Source of the DNA: Urechidicola croceus
Lineage (GTDB): Bacteria; Bacteroidota; Bacteroidia; Flavobacteriales; Flavobacteriaceae
DNA: 64,000 bases
Reading direction: 5' to 3'
Assembly (NCBI GenBank): GCA_905181865.1
Contig: CAJIZG010000004.1
Span: forward strand, 124,001-188,000
Part shown: positions 17,754 to 27,392 of the stretch, one piece after another
Numbering within the stretch: position 1 is the first letter of the stretch
How the letters are laid out: every line of letters begins with the position of its first letter
Translations under genes and position numbers: made by a program
Notes under the pieces: model-generated
Seen by the model: the letters and a program-made list of their open reading frames with translations, nothing else
Told to the model about the DNA's origin: nothing
The model's database searches: none

Positions 17754-19430
17754 ATGGAATTAAATAAATACAGTAAAAGATTAACCCAAGATGAATCTCA
17801 GCCAGCTTCTCAAGCGATGCTATATGCTGTTGGTCTGACCGATGAAGATATGAGCAAAGCTCAGGTCGGTATTGCAAGCACTGGTTATGAAGGGAATCCA
17901 TGTAATATGCATTTAAATAATTTGGCTACAGAAGTCAAAACCGAATGTAATATTGCGGGTCAAGTTGGTTTGGTCTTTAACACTATCGGTGTTAGTGATG
18001 GTATTTCTATGGGAACATCTGGGATGAATTATTCTTTAGCTTCTAGAGATATTATTGCAGATTCTATTGAAACGGTAATGAATGCTCAAAGTTATGATGC
18101 GTTGATTTCTGTTGTTGGATGTGACAAAAATATGCCAGGAGCTGTAATTGCTATGTTGCGTTTAAATCGTCCATCAATTATGATGTATGGAGGAACAATT
18201 GCTTCTGGAAAGTACAAAGGAAAAAAATTAAATATTGTTTCTGCTTTTGAAGCTTTAGGGCAAAAAATGGCAGGAGAAATTGAAGAAGAAGAATATAGAG
18301 AAATTATAAAAAGAGCAATTCCAGGAGCAGGTGCTTGTGGCGGAATGTATACGGCAAATACCATGGCTTCTGCTATAGAATGTATGGGTTTTGCATTGCC
18401 TTATAATTCATCAATTCCGGCAGAAAATCCGAATAAATTATCTGAAGCAGAAAGAACCGCTTTGGCGATAAAAAACGTATTAGAATTAGATTTAAAACCT
18501 TTAGATATTATTTCTAAAAAATCTTTAGAAAATGCCATCGCAATTGTAAATGCTTTGGGAGGATCAACAAATGCAGTTTTGCACTTTTTAGCAATTGCAC
18601 ATGCTGCAGATATCGAATTTACTTTGGAAGATTTTCAAAGAGTAAGTGATAGAACGCCATTAATTGCAGATTTAAAACCATCAGGAAAATACTTAATGGA
18701 AGATGTGCATGGAATTGGAGGTACGCCGGCAATCATGAAATATTTATTAGACAATGGCTATTTACATGGAGATTGTTTAACGGTTACAGGAAAAACATTA
18801 GCAGAAAATTTAGCGAATGTTAAAGCCATGGAATTTGACGAGCAAGATGTTATTTATCCGAAGGATAAAGCATTAAAATCATCAGGAAATATTCAAATAA
18901 TTTACGGAAACCTTGCTACTGAGGGGGCCGTTGCAAAAATATCGGGAAACGAAGGTTTGCTTTTTGAAGGAAAAGCAGTGGTTTATGACGGTGAACAAGC
19001 AGCAAATACAGGAATTGCAAACGGAGAAGTAGAAAGAGGTGATGTCGTCGTCATTCGATATGTGGGGCCAAAAGGAGGTCCAGGAATGCCAGAAATGCTA
19101 AAACCAACTTCGCTAATTATGGGAGCAGGTTTAGGAAAATCGGTCGCTTTAATTACGGATGGTCGTTTTTCTGGAGGAACGCATGGTTTTGTTGTCGGTC
19201 ATATTACCCCAGAAGCACAATCTGGAGGCACAATCGGGATTTTAAAAACGGGTGATAAGATTAGAATAAGTGCAGAAGACAATTCAATAAATGTTTTAAT
19301 TTCTGAGAAAGAAATCGCAGAAAGAAAAACACAATGGGTTGCCCCAGCTCTAAAGCATACAAAAGGAATTTTGTATAAATATGCAAAAACGGTAGCATCA
19401 GCATCTAAAGGATGTGTTACCGATTTATAA
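17754..19430 (+). CDS. ilvD: IlvD, dihydroxy-acid dehydratase
   Basis: Iron-sulfur dehydratase for the third common step of valine and isoleucine synthesis, converting dihydroxy acids to 2-keto acids. At 558 residues it is full length. Cluster cysteines are C50 in GNPCNMH, C123 in [10 protein letters not shown] and the cysteine of [13 protein letters not shown] near residue 195, the pattern of the 2Fe-2S IlvD enzymes. The C-terminal [16 protein letters not shown] is characteristic. It is first of the ilvD-B-N-C order and is preceded by the leader peptide and hairpin, which probably control it. Confidence 0.96.
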   Translation: MELNKYSKRLTQDESQPASQAMLYAVGLTDEDMSKAQVGIASTGYEGNPCNMHLNNLATEVKTECNIAGQVGLVFNTIGVSDGISMGTSGMNYSLASRDIIADSIETVMNAQSYDALISVVGCDKNMPGAVIAMLRLNRPSIMMYGGTIASGKYKGKKLNIVSAFEALGQKMAGEIEEEEYREIIKRAIPGAGACGGMYTANTMASAIECMGFALPYNSSIPAENPNKLSEAERTALAIKNVLELDLKPLDIISKKSLENAIAIVNALGGSTNAVLHFLAIAHAADIEFTLEDFQRVSDRTPLIADLKPSGKYLMEDVHGIGGTPAIMKYLLDNGYLHGDCLTVTGKTLAENLANVKAMEFDEQDVIYPKDKALKSSGNIQIIYGNLATEGAVAKISGNEGLLFEGKAVVYDGEQAANTGIANGEVERGDVVVIRYVGPKGGPGMPEMLKPTSLIMGAGLGKSVALITDGRFSGGTHGFVVGHITPEAQSGGTIGILKTGDKIRISAEDNSINVLISEKEIAERKTQWVAPALKHTKGILYKYAKTVASASKGCVTDL

Positions 19431-19442
19431 TAAAAAAAGACG

Positions 19443-19467
19443 GTCATTCCTACGAAGTTAGGAATCT
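19443..19467. repeat. REP-like palindrome within the ilv operon
   Basis: GTCATTCCTACG then AAGTTAGGAATCT: ATTCCTA pairs with TAGGAAT. This is the clearest member of the repeated palindrome family in the window. It lies in the 64-base gap between ilvD and ilvB. Confidence 0.65.
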
Positions 19468-19494
19468 AAAATAAAAAATAATAATAAGAACAAT

Positions 19495-21228
19495 ATGGAA
19501 ACGCAAACCATAGAAAACAAAGAAATAGCAACAAAAGTTACAGAAAAAATTTCTGGTAGCGAGGCAATCGTAAGGTGCTTAATTGCAGAAGGTGTAAAAA
19601 TAATTTATGGATATCCTGGCGGAGCAATTATGCCAGTATATGATGAACTATACAAATATCAAGATAAAATTCATCACGTTTTAGCACGTCACGAACAAGG
19701 TGCAACACATGCTGCACAAGGTTTTGCAAGAATTTCTGGTAAAGTTGGAGTTGCAATTGCAACTTCGGGACCAGGGGCAACAAATTTAGTTACAGGTATC
19801 GCAGATGCACAAATAGATTCTACACCAATGGTCTGTATTACTGGACAAGTTGCGTCTCATTTGTTAGGGAGTGATGCTTTTCAGGAAACAGATATTGTTG
19901 GTATTTCTACACCCGTTACAAAATGGAATTGTCAAGTTACTAGAGCAGCAGACATACCAGCAGTTTTAGCAAAGGCATTTTACATTGCAAAATCTGGAAG
20001 GCCAGGTCCAGTTTTAGTAGATATTACGAAAGATGCACAGTTTGAAGATTTTGATTTTTCCTATGAAAAATGTACTAAAATTAGAAGTTATGTTCCGATT
20101 CCGAAAACCGTAATAGGTTCTTTAGAGGCTGCTGCAAAATTAATAAATACTGCAAAAAAACCTTTCATAGTTTGGGGTCAGGGTATTGTTTTAAGTCAAG
20201 CTGAAGAGCAATTTAAAGCGTTGGTAGAAAAAGCAGGAATTCCTGCGGCTTGGACAATTTTGGGGGCTTCGGCATTGCCAACTTCTCATCCATTAAATGT
20301 TGGTATGTTGGGGATGCATGGTAATTATGCACCGAACAAATTAACGAACGAATGTGATGTTTTAATTGCCATTGGAATGCGTTTTGATGATCGAGTTACT
20401 GGGAAATTAGATGAATATGCTACGCAAGCAAAAGTGATTCATTTTGAAATTGATCCTGCAGAAGTAGATAAAAATGTAAAAACAGATGTGGCTGTTTTAG
20501 GCGACGCAAAAGTAACTTTAGAAGCTATTTTGCCTTTAATTGATGAAAATTCTCATGAAGAATGGCATCAGCAATTTAAAAACTTATATGAAATTGAATA
20601 TGAGAAAGTAATTAAAGGCGATCTCTATCCAACGAAAGAAGGGTTAACAATGGGTGAGGTTATTAAGGAAATTAATATTCAAAGTAAAGGAGATGCTGCA
20701 ATTGTTACCGATGTTGGGCAGCACCAAATGATTGCATGCAGATATGCAGAATTTAATAAAACTAAAAGTAATATCACTTCTGGCGGATTAGGAACCATGG
20801 GTTTCGGATTACCAGCAGCAATTGGTGCAAAAATGGCAGCGCCAGAACGCGAAGTTGTTTCAATTTCTGGCGATGGAGGCTATCAAATGACTATTCAGGA
20901 ATTGGGGACTATTTTTCAGCAAAAAGCAGCGGTTAAAATAGTGGTTTTAAATAATGACTTTTTAGGAATGGTTCGTCAATGGCAGCAGATGTTTTTTGAA
21001 AAAAGATATGCATCCACCGAAATGGTAAATCCAAATTTTGTTGCCATTGCAGAAGGATATTATATAAAAGCAAAGAAAGTTACAAAACGTGAAGAATTAG
21101 CAGCTGCAGTGGCAGAAATGATGGCGAGTAAAGAGGCCTATTTTTTAGAAGTTTGTGTAGAAAAAGAAGGAAATGTGTTTCCAATGGTTCCTTCTGGAGC
21201 CAGTGTTTCAGAAATAAGACTAGAGTAA
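19495..21228 (+). CDS. ilvB: IlvB, acetolactate synthase large subunit
   Basis: ThDP- and FAD-dependent enzyme that condenses pyruvate with pyruvate or 2-ketobutyrate. At 577 residues it is full length. The N-terminal ThDP domain has GYPGGAIMPVYDELY and the catalytic-glutamate segment HEQGATHAAQGFAR. A central FAD/DHAP-type domain follows, and the C-terminal diphosphate-binding motif is ISGDGGYQMTIQELGT through VVLNND. The first ~20 residues (ETQTIENKEIATKVTEK) are a variable extension. It is followed after a single base by the regulatory subunit ilvN, indicating translational coupling. Confidence 0.97.
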   Translation: METQTIENKEIATKVTEKISGSEAIVRCLIAEGVKIIYGYPGGAIMPVYDELYKYQDKIHHVLARHEQGATHAAQGFARISGKVGVAIATSGPGATNLVTGIADAQIDSTPMVCITGQVASHLLGSDAFQETDIVGISTPVTKWNCQVTRAADIPAVLAKAFYIAKSGRPGPVLVDITKDAQFEDFDFSYEKCTKIRSYVPIPKTVIGSLEAAAKLINTAKKPFIVWGQGIVLSQAEEQFKALVEKAGIPAAWTILGASALPTSHPLNVGMLGMHGNYAPNKLTNECDVLIAIGMRFDDRVTGKLDEYATQAKVIHFEIDPAEVDKNVKTDVAVLGDAKVTLEAILPLIDENSHEEWHQQFKNLYEIEYEKVIKGDLYPTKEGLTMGEVIKEINIQSKGDAAIVTDVGQHQMIACRYAEFNKTKSNITSGGLGTMGFGLPAAIGAKMAAPEREVVSISGDGGYQMTIQELGTIFQQKAAVKIVVLNNDFLGMVRQWQQMFFEKRYASTEMVNPNFVAIAEGYYIKAKKVTKREELAAAVAEMMASKEAYFLEVCVEKEGNVFPMVPSGASVSEIRLE

Positions 21229-21229
21229 G

Positions 21230-21751
21230 ATGAATACAGAAAAACAACTATATACCATATCAGTTTACACCGAAAATAATATTGGATTGTTGAATAGAAT
21301 ATCAGCAATATTCCAAAGAAGACATATCAATATTGAGAGTTTAAACATCTCTCCTTCAGAAATTGAGGGTATAGCTAAATTTATAATTGTAGTCAATATG
21401 ACCGAGGTAAACGTAAAGAAGATTATTGGTCAAATAGAAAAACAAGTAGAGGTAATTAAGGCATACTTTCATAATCTTGAAGAAATTATTTATCAGATTT
21501 CTGGATTGTTTAAAATCAAATCAGAATTGTTATTTGAGGAACGTCAAATTCAAAACATCATTAAAGAAAGTAATGCTAGAATTGTTACCGTAAATAAAGA
21601 GTTTTTTGTGCTTGAAAAGTCAGGAAAAAAAGAAGAAATAGCTGAATTATACAATCAGCTAAGTGTATATGGCATTATGCAATACACACGTTCAGGTTTA
21701 ATTGCTGTGACCAAAGAAGCAATGAAAATATCAGAATTATTAAAATATTAA
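21230..21751 (+). CDS. ilvN: IlvN, acetolactate synthase small (regulatory) subunit
   Basis: Regulatory subunit that activates IlvB and confers valine feedback. At 173 residues it is normal length. An N-terminal ACT domain covers about residues 8-80 (YTISVYTENNIGLLNRISAIFQRRHINIESL), and a second ACT-like region follows to the end (MQYTRSGLIAVTKE). The ATG lies one base beyond the ilvB stop and 28 bases before ilvC. Confidence 0.93.
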   Translation: MNTEKQLYTISVYTENNIGLLNRISAIFQRRHINIESLNISPSEIEGIAKFIIVVNMTEVNVKKIIGQIEKQVEVIKAYFHNLEEIIYQISGLFKIKSELLFEERQIQNIIKESNARIVTVNKEFFVLEKSGKKEEIAELYNQLSVYGIMQYTRSGLIAVTKEAMKISELLKY

Positions 21752-21779
21752 TTAGAATTAGAAATTAAATATATAGAAA

Positions 21780-23258
21780 ATGGCAAATTATTTTAATACC
21801 CTTTCGTTGAGAGAGCAACTAGCACAATTAGGTGTTTGTAAGTTTATGGAAACTTCTGAATTCTCAGAAGGCGTTAACGCGTTGAAAGGAAAAAAAATCG
21901 TAATTGTAGGTTGTGGAGCGCAAGGATTGAATCAAGGGTTGAATTTAAGAGATTCAGGTTTAGATGTTTCTTACGCATTGCGTGAAGGTGCTATTACAAG
22001 TAAACGTCAATCATTTTTAAATGCAAGTGAGAATGGATTTACTGTTGGTACTTATAAAGAAGTAATTCCTACAGCTGATTTGGTAAGTAATTTAACTCCA
22101 GACAAACAGCACACTAGTGTTGTAAACGCTGTAATGCCGTTGATGAAAAAAGGAGCAACATTATCGTATTCTCACGGATTTAATATTGTTGAGGAAGGAA
22201 TGCAAGTTCGTAGAGATATTACAGTAATCATGGTTGCGCCTAAGTGTCCAGGATCAGAAGTTAGAGAAGAATATAAAAGAGGGTTTGGTGTACCAACATT
22301 AATTGCTGTACACCCAGAGAATGATCCAGAGGGAAAAGGATTTGATCAAGCAAAAGCCTATGCTGCTGGTACAGGTGGACATAGAGCGGGAGTGTTACAT
22401 TCTTCTTTTGTAGCAGAGGTAAAATCTGATTTAATGGGTGAGCAAACAATTCTATGTGGATTGTTACAAACTGGATCTATCTTATGTTTTGATAAGATGG
22501 TAGAAGAAGGAATTGAGGCAGGTTATGCTTCTAAACTAATCCAATACGGATGGGAAACTATTACAGAAGCAATGAAGTATGGTGGAATTACGAATATGAT
22601 GGATCGTCTCTCTAACCCTGCTAAAATCAAAGCATTTGAATTGTCTGAAGAATTAAAAGGAATCATGCGTCCATTATTCCAAAAGCATATGGATGATATC
22701 ATTCAAGGTCACTTTTCTAAAACAATGATGGAAGATTGGGAGAACGATGATAAAAATTTATTGACTTGGAGAGCGGCTACCGGTGAGACAAATTTTGAGA
22801 AAACGCCTGCTGCAGATATTGAAATTTCTGAGCAAGAATATTTTGATAACGGTGTCTTAATGGTTGCGATGGTAAAAGCTGGTGTAGAGTTGGCTTTCGA
22901 AGCAATGACTGAATCTGGAATCATTGAAGAGTCTGCTTATTATGAATCTTTACACGAAACGCCATTAATTGCGAACACAATTGCTCGTAAAAAATTATTT
23001 GAGATGAATCGTGTTATTTCTGATACTGCTGAATACGGATGTTACTTATTTGACCATGCATGTAAGCCTTTATTAAAAGACTTTATGAAAGGTATTAAAA
23101 CAGATGTTATCGGTACTCAATTTGGAGTAGGTGGAGGAAATGGTGTTGATAACAAAGAATTAATTTTTGTTAACGAAAACATCCAATCTCATCCAATTGA
23201 AGATGTAGGATATGAATTGCGTCTTTCTATGACTTCAATGGCTAAGATTGTATCATAA
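21780..23258 (+). CDS. ilvC: IlvC, ketol-acid reductoisomerase (class II, long form)
   Basis: Isomerises and reduces acetolactate or acetohydroxybutyrate using NADPH and magnesium. The 492-residue length marks the class II form with a duplicated knotted C-terminal domain, in contrast to the ~330-residue class I. The nucleotide-binding motif is [20 protein letters not shown] near residue 42, and [11 protein letters not shown] and [20 protein letters not shown] are typical. Codon use looks less AT-biased and more even than in ilvD/ilvB, as in highly expressed genes. The decayed ilvA begins 24 bases after its stop. Confidence 0.96.
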   Translation: MANYFNTLSLREQLAQLGVCKFMETSEFSEGVNALKGKKIVIVGCGAQGLNQGLNLRDSGLDVSYALREGAITSKRQSFLNASENGFTVGTYKEVIPTADLVSNLTPDKQHTSVVNAVMPLMKKGATLSYSHGFNIVEEGMQVRRDITVIMVAPKCPGSEVREEYKRGFGVPTLIAVHPENDPEGKGFDQAKAYAAGTGGHRAGVLHSSFVAEVKSDLMGEQTILCGLLQTGSILCFDKMVEEGIEAGYASKLIQYGWETITEAMKYGGITNMMDRLSNPAKIKAFELSEELKGIMRPLFQKHMDDIIQGHFSKTMMEDWENDDKNLLTWRAATGETNFEKTPAADIEISEQEYFDNGVLMVAMVKAGVELAFEAMTESGIIEESAYYESLHETPLIANTIARKKLFEMNRVISDTAEYGCYLFDHACKPLLKDFMKGIKTDVIGTQFGVGGGNGVDNKELIFVNENIQSHPIEDVGYELRLSMTSMAKIVS

Positions 23259-23282
23259 TTGTAGTTATCGAAGAACTTTTAA

Positions 23283-24520
23283 ATGGCAGAACCAAATAAA
23301 ATAGTGTCTTTGGACCTAATTTATAAGGCAAGCAAAAACATCAAAGGTGTTATAAAAGCAACACCTTTGATGTTTGTAAAGTCTTTTTCTGATAGGTATC
23401 ATGCCTCAATTCCTTTTAAAAGATAGGATCTGCAAGTAGTCCATTTTTATAAATTAAGAGGTGCTTATAATAAGATGAAAATACTTTCTTCTAAGGGATT
23501 CAAGGGTGGCGTAGTCTGCGCGAGTGCTGGAAATCATGCGCAAGTGGTTGCTTTTGCTGGTAAGGAATTAAAAGTAAAAGGAGTTATTTTTAGGCCCTTA
23601 ACTACGCCTAGGCAAAAAGTAAATCAAGTTCGTATGTTCGGTGAAAAATTTACCGAAATTAAATTGATTGGAGATACCTGCGATGAAAGTTATCATGCAG
23701 CAAAGTAATTTTGTACATCCTTTTGATGATGTAGAGGTTATTACTGGTCAAGGAACTGTTAGGTCTAAAAATTCTGAACGAAACAGACGCTAAAATTGAT
23801 TATTTAATTTTACCTGTTGGAGGTGGAGGTTTGGCTTCTGGTGTGGGAAGTGTATTTAGGGATTTGAGTCCCGAAACAAAAATTATAGGTGTTGAGCTTA
23901 CTGGTGCGTCATCTTTAACTGTTTCGTTGAGAAACAATAAGAATACAGAACTTGAAAACGTTGAAAATTTTGTTGACGGAGCTTCTGTAAGGCTTATGGG
24001 CGATGGTAATTTTGAATATTGGAAGAATGGTTTAGATGAATTTTTGACCATAGATGAAGGGTTAATTTGTTTAACTATATTGAAAGTTTATAACGAAAAT
24101 GCTTTGGTGGTTGAGCCAGCGGGCGCTCTGAGTATTATAGCATTGGAATTGTTGGAGGAAAAAATTAAAGGTAAAAATATTGTTTGTTTGGTGAGTGGCG
24201 GAAACAACGATATTACCCGTATGGAAGAGATAAAAGAACGCGCTCTTTTGTATGAAGGTTTAAAACATTATTTCTTGGTTAAGTTTCCACAGCGGCCAGG
24301 AGCCTTAAAGGAATTTGTTGTAAGTGTATTGGGAGATACTGATGATATTGTGCATGTTCAATATACAAAGAAAAACCAAAGATCTATGACTACCGCTTTG
24401 GTAGGTATTGTTTTGAAAAGCAAAAGTGATTTTAAGCCATTAATTTCAAGGATGGAGGCGTTTGGGTTCTTAGGTGAGTATCTCAACGATAATGAGCAAT
24501 TATTTGAGTGTATAACCTAA
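23283..24520 (+). pseudogene. ilvA: Decayed ilvA, threonine dehydratase
   Basis: Remains of biosynthetic threonine deaminase, which makes 2-ketobutyrate for isoleucine. The frame opens at ATG 23283 but meets TAG at 23424-23426 where the family has KREDLQ. It then continues in frame until a stop at 23706. There about ten codons of the family sequence are missing and the frame shifts. A further extra base near 23761 (in GTTAGGTCTA) shifts it again before the long intact tail from 23831. Other losses: the PLP-lysine segment reads VVHFYKLRGA with Phe replacing Ser, and SAGNHAQ is followed by V instead of G. The tail keeps SGGNNDITR and the C-terminal regulatory domain. At least three disabling lesions make a sequencing error unlikely. 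Confidence 0.9.
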
Positions 24521-24555
24521 TAAAGAGAATAACAGATTCAAACGAAAGGATCGCT

Positions 24556-24810
24556 ATGAAACGAGCATGTTAAAGTTTTTGTCATCAAAGTAAATAGACG
24601 AATAGCGAATAACATGTGATCTTAAAAAAACAATAAGTATAGACACATGAAACGAGCATGTTAAAGTTTTTGTCATCAAAGTAAATAGACGGATAGCGAA
24701 TAACATGTGATCTTAAAAAAACTATAAATATAGACACATGAGACGAGCATGTTCAAAATTTTATTACTCAAGGGTATGATTCATAGCGAACTACATGTGA
24801 TAAATAAAAA
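24556..24810 (+). repeat. Three-copy 91-bp tandem repeat
   Basis: Copies begin at 24556, 24647 and 24738, giving a period of exactly 91 bases twice. Copies 1 and 2 differ by about three bases by eye; copy 3 is diverged and ends after ACATGTGAT at about 24801. Each unit begins ATGA(A/G)ACGAGCATGTT, and copies 1 and 2 contain the inverted pair CATGTTA and TAACATG around about 44 bases. The array fills most of the 307-base gap between the decayed ilvA and the GapN-like gene. Its function is unknown. Confidence 0.85.
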
Positions 24811-24827
24811 AAAGTAAAGAAAGCTAA

Positions 24828-26423
24828 ATGAAAAATATCTTTAAAGATATTAAAATTCCAGAAATATTTCGGATTGAGGAACTGCATCAGGATACCTTTC
24901 TGTTGAACGGAGAACTTGTTCAATGGACTGGTGAGACTTTAGCCGTACAATCTGCCATTACCATTGAGAACTCTAAAGGTTCAAGTGAGCGCAAAGTACT
25001 GGGGTCTATTCCCAATATGCAACATGAAGATGCTTTAAACGCTTTAGATGCTGCTTATACCGCCTATGAAAATGGAAGCGGTGTTTGGCCCTTGATGAAA
25101 GTCCAAGATAGGATAGATTGTGTTGAAAAATTCGTAGAAATGATGAAGCCTACTCGATTTGAGGTGGTAAAATTAATGATGTGGGAAATAGGGAAATCTT
25201 TCGAAGATTCTTGCAATGAGTTCGATAGAACTATTGAGTATATAGAGGACACCATTTTTACGCTGTATAAGATGAATAAAGAGCAGTCCGTTATTCTATC
25301 GCGTAAAGGAATAGATGGTCAAATAAGGCGTGCGCCGTTGGGCGTTGTTTTCGGTTTGGCACCTTATAACTATCCTTTAAATGAGACTTTTTGTTTGTTA
25401 ATACCCGCATTGCTTTGCGGTAATACTGCGGTATTTAAACCTGGAAGGTATGGAGTGCTATTGCTCTTTCCGTTATTAAAAGTGTTTCAAAAATGTTTTC
25501 CAAAGGGAGTTGTAAATTTTATATATGGAAATGGTCAAGTTTTAGCGAGACCTATTTTAAAAACAGGTAAAGTTGATGTGCTCGCTTTGATAGGGAACAG
25601 TACTTCAGCAAATAGTTTACAAAATTTACACCCTAAGCAGAATAGACTGCGATTGGTTTTAGGTTTAGAGGCTAAAAATCCTGCGATTGTATTGTCAGAT
25701 GCCGATATTGATATCGCTGTAAAGGAATGCGTTTTAGGAGCGTTGGCTTTTAATGGACAACGTTGTACTGCCTTAAAAATACTATTTGTACATGATGATT
25801 TAGTTGAGGAGTTTAACAAGAAGTTTGTTCAACAAGTAGCTTTGTTGAAGTATGGGCTACCTTGGGAGGAAGACGTTCAAATTACACCGCTTCCAGAACT
25901 TGAAAAGCCTCAATATATAAAAGAATTGATTGCAGATGCGTTAAAGTATGGAGGGAATGTAATTAATGAAAATGGCGGACGTACAATTGAAAATTTTGTT
26001 TTTCCAGCGGTAGTTTTTCCAGTAAATGAAAAAATGAAAATATATCACGAAGAGCAATTCGGCCCGATAGTTCCAATTGTGCCTTTTAGTAATGTTTCAA
26101 CTCCACTGGACTATATTGCTGATTCTAACTATGGGCAGCAGGTTAGTTTGTTTAGTCAAAGAGCAAGTTCTTTGGCACCGTTAATCGATGTGTTGGTAAA
26201 TCAGGTAAGTCGAATTAATATCAATGTAAAATGTCAGCGTGGCCCTGATATTTTTCCCTTTACGGGCAGAAAAGATTCAGCGGTAAGTACTTTAAGTGTT
26301 CCCGACGCGCTTCATTCTTTTTCTGTTCCAACCATGGTTTCGATGCGATCTAATGATTTTGATAAAACTATTTTAAAGGAGTTGATAGCGAGTAAACGTT
26401 CGAATTTCTTGAGTGATGATTAG
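24828..26423 (+). CDS. NADP-dependent aldehyde dehydrogenase, GapN-like (non-phosphorylating G3P dehydrogenase)
   Basis: Aldehyde dehydrogenase superfamily member of 531 residues. Catalytic residues are the cysteine C313 in FNGQRCTALK, the general-base glutamate E281 in LGLEAKNP and the oxyanion asparagine N181 in APYNYPLNE. The sequence pattern matches GapN-type enzymes, which oxidise glyceraldehyde 3-phosphate directly to 3-phosphoglycerate and make NADPH. The substrate is inferred. The N-terminal ~40 residues are an extension. It follows the 91-bp repeat array on the ilv strand but has its own start region, so membership of the ilv operon is doubtful. Confidence 0.82.
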   Translation: MKNIFKDIKIPEIFRIEELHQDTFLLNGELVQWTGETLAVQSAITIENSKGSSERKVLGSIPNMQHEDALNALDAAYTAYENGSGVWPLMKVQDRIDCVEKFVEMMKPTRFEVVKLMMWEIGKSFEDSCNEFDRTIEYIEDTIFTLYKMNKEQSVILSRKGIDGQIRRAPLGVVFGLAPYNYPLNETFCLLIPALLCGNTAVFKPGRYGVLLLFPLLKVFQKCFPKGVVNFIYGNGQVLARPILKTGKVDVLALIGNSTSANSLQNLHPKQNRLRLVLGLEAKNPAIVLSDADIDIAVKECVLGALAFNGQRCTALKILFVHDDLVEEFNKKFVQQVALLKYGLPWEEDVQITPLPELEKPQYIKELIADALKYGGNVINENGGRTIENFVFPAVVFPVNEKMKIYHEEQFGPIVPIVPFSNVSTPLDYIADSNYGQQVSLFSQRASSLAPLIDVLVNQVSRININVKCQRGPDIFPFTGRKDSAVSTLSVPDALHSFSVPTMVSMRSNDFDKTILKELIASKRSNFLSDD

Positions 26424-26602
26424 TATGTTTTAGTTTGTATCTTTTGTATGTGACCACAAGACAAACAAGTACTTGGGTAAGAACTCGTTTGCGTTTTGTT
26501 ACTTGGTATAATTATTTTGAATTTACCTTATTTACAGGATGCGCGAACTGAACTATGGAATTTTTATGTTGGATTTAAAGCAGTGGTGGATTCGCGAAAA
26601 AG

Positions 26603-27289
26603 TTACTTACAAGTATCCCAAATAGCTTCTTTTGGAGTTGGAGCTGTTAACGAGATTTCTTCTTTACTCACAGGATGCGTAAATGCGATTTTACGAGCAT
26701 GTAAATGAATACTACCGTCTTTGTTACTTAGATTGAATCCGTATTTTAAATCACCTTTTATTGGGCTGCCAATATTAGAGAGTTGACATCTTATTTGATG
26801 GTGGCGGCCGGTTTCTAAATCTATTTCTAACAAAAAATAAGAGTGAAGCCTTTTGATTATTTTGTAATGTAAGATGGCGTGTTTAGTGCCTTCAGTTTCT
26901 TTGTTGTACGCAGTTGATTTATTGTTTTTCGGATTCTTTCTAAGCCAATTAATCAGCGTATCAAGTTCTTTTTTTGGTTGGCTTTTAACCACCGCCCAAT
27001 ATGTTTTATTAATTTTTTTCTCTCGTAACATTTTATTAAGTCGCTCCAGTGCTTTTGAAGTCTTTGCAAAAATAACTACGCCAGATGTAGGTCTATCTAG
27101 TCTATGAACAACGCCTAAATATACATTGCCTGGTTTGTTATATTTGTCTTTGATGTATTCTTTAACGACTTCGCTTAGCGGTTTGTCACCAGTTTTATCT
27201 CCTTGAGTAATATCGCCAGGTCGCTTGTTAATAATAAGAAGGTGATTGTCTTCAAAAAGAACCTGTAGATTATTTTTAGTAGAGTGCAT
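26603..27289 (-). CDS. RluA-family pseudouridine synthase
   Basis: Isomerises specific uridines of rRNA or tRNA to pseudouridine. The catalytic aspartate is D65 in VVHRLDRPTSGVVIFAKT. The 228-residue protein has the core catalytic domain only and no N-terminal S4 domain, resembling the TruC/RluA-type short members. LETGRHHQIRCQLSNIGSPIKGD is the second conserved block. It converges with the GapN-like gene across 179 bases in which I see no other gene. The exact target nucleotide cannot be told. Confidence 0.9.
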   Translation of the reverse strand: MHSTKNNLQVLFEDNHLLIINKRPGDITQGDKTGDKPLSEVVKEYIKDKYNKPGNVYLGVVHRLDRPTSGVVIFAKTSKALERLNKMLREKKINKTYWAVVKSQPKKELDTLINWLRKNPKNNKSTAYNKETEGTKHAILHYKIIKRLHSYFLLEIDLETGRHHQIRCQLSNIGSPIKGDLKYGFNLSNKDGSIHLHARKIAFTHPVSKEEISLTAPTPKEAIWDTCK

Positions 27290-27392
27290 ACCTTATTTAT
27301 TATCTTGATTGGCTGCGTTAAGTTATTGAGCGGCGTCGAAGTGACTGTTTATTAATGAGTTTATTCAAAGCATAGAAATAGTAGATATCTAA

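Noticed and set aside
17388-17901. Two minus-strand open frames across the ilv leader and ilvD start
   Set aside because: They overlap the attenuator and ilvD start, are low complexity with AT-rich codons, and have no recognisable protein pattern.
23475-23708. Internal ATG frame within ilvA taken as an independent small gene
   Set aside because: It is plainly the middle of threonine dehydratase, in frame with the start at 23283 apart from the stop codon.
24556-24810. Repeat array considered as a CRISPR
   Set aside because: The unit is 91 bases with near-identical sequence throughout, no alternating variable spacers and no cas genes.
26496-26708. Small plus-strand frame antisense to the end of the RluA-family gene
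   Set aside because: Overlaps the real gene on the opposite strand and has no protein-like features.
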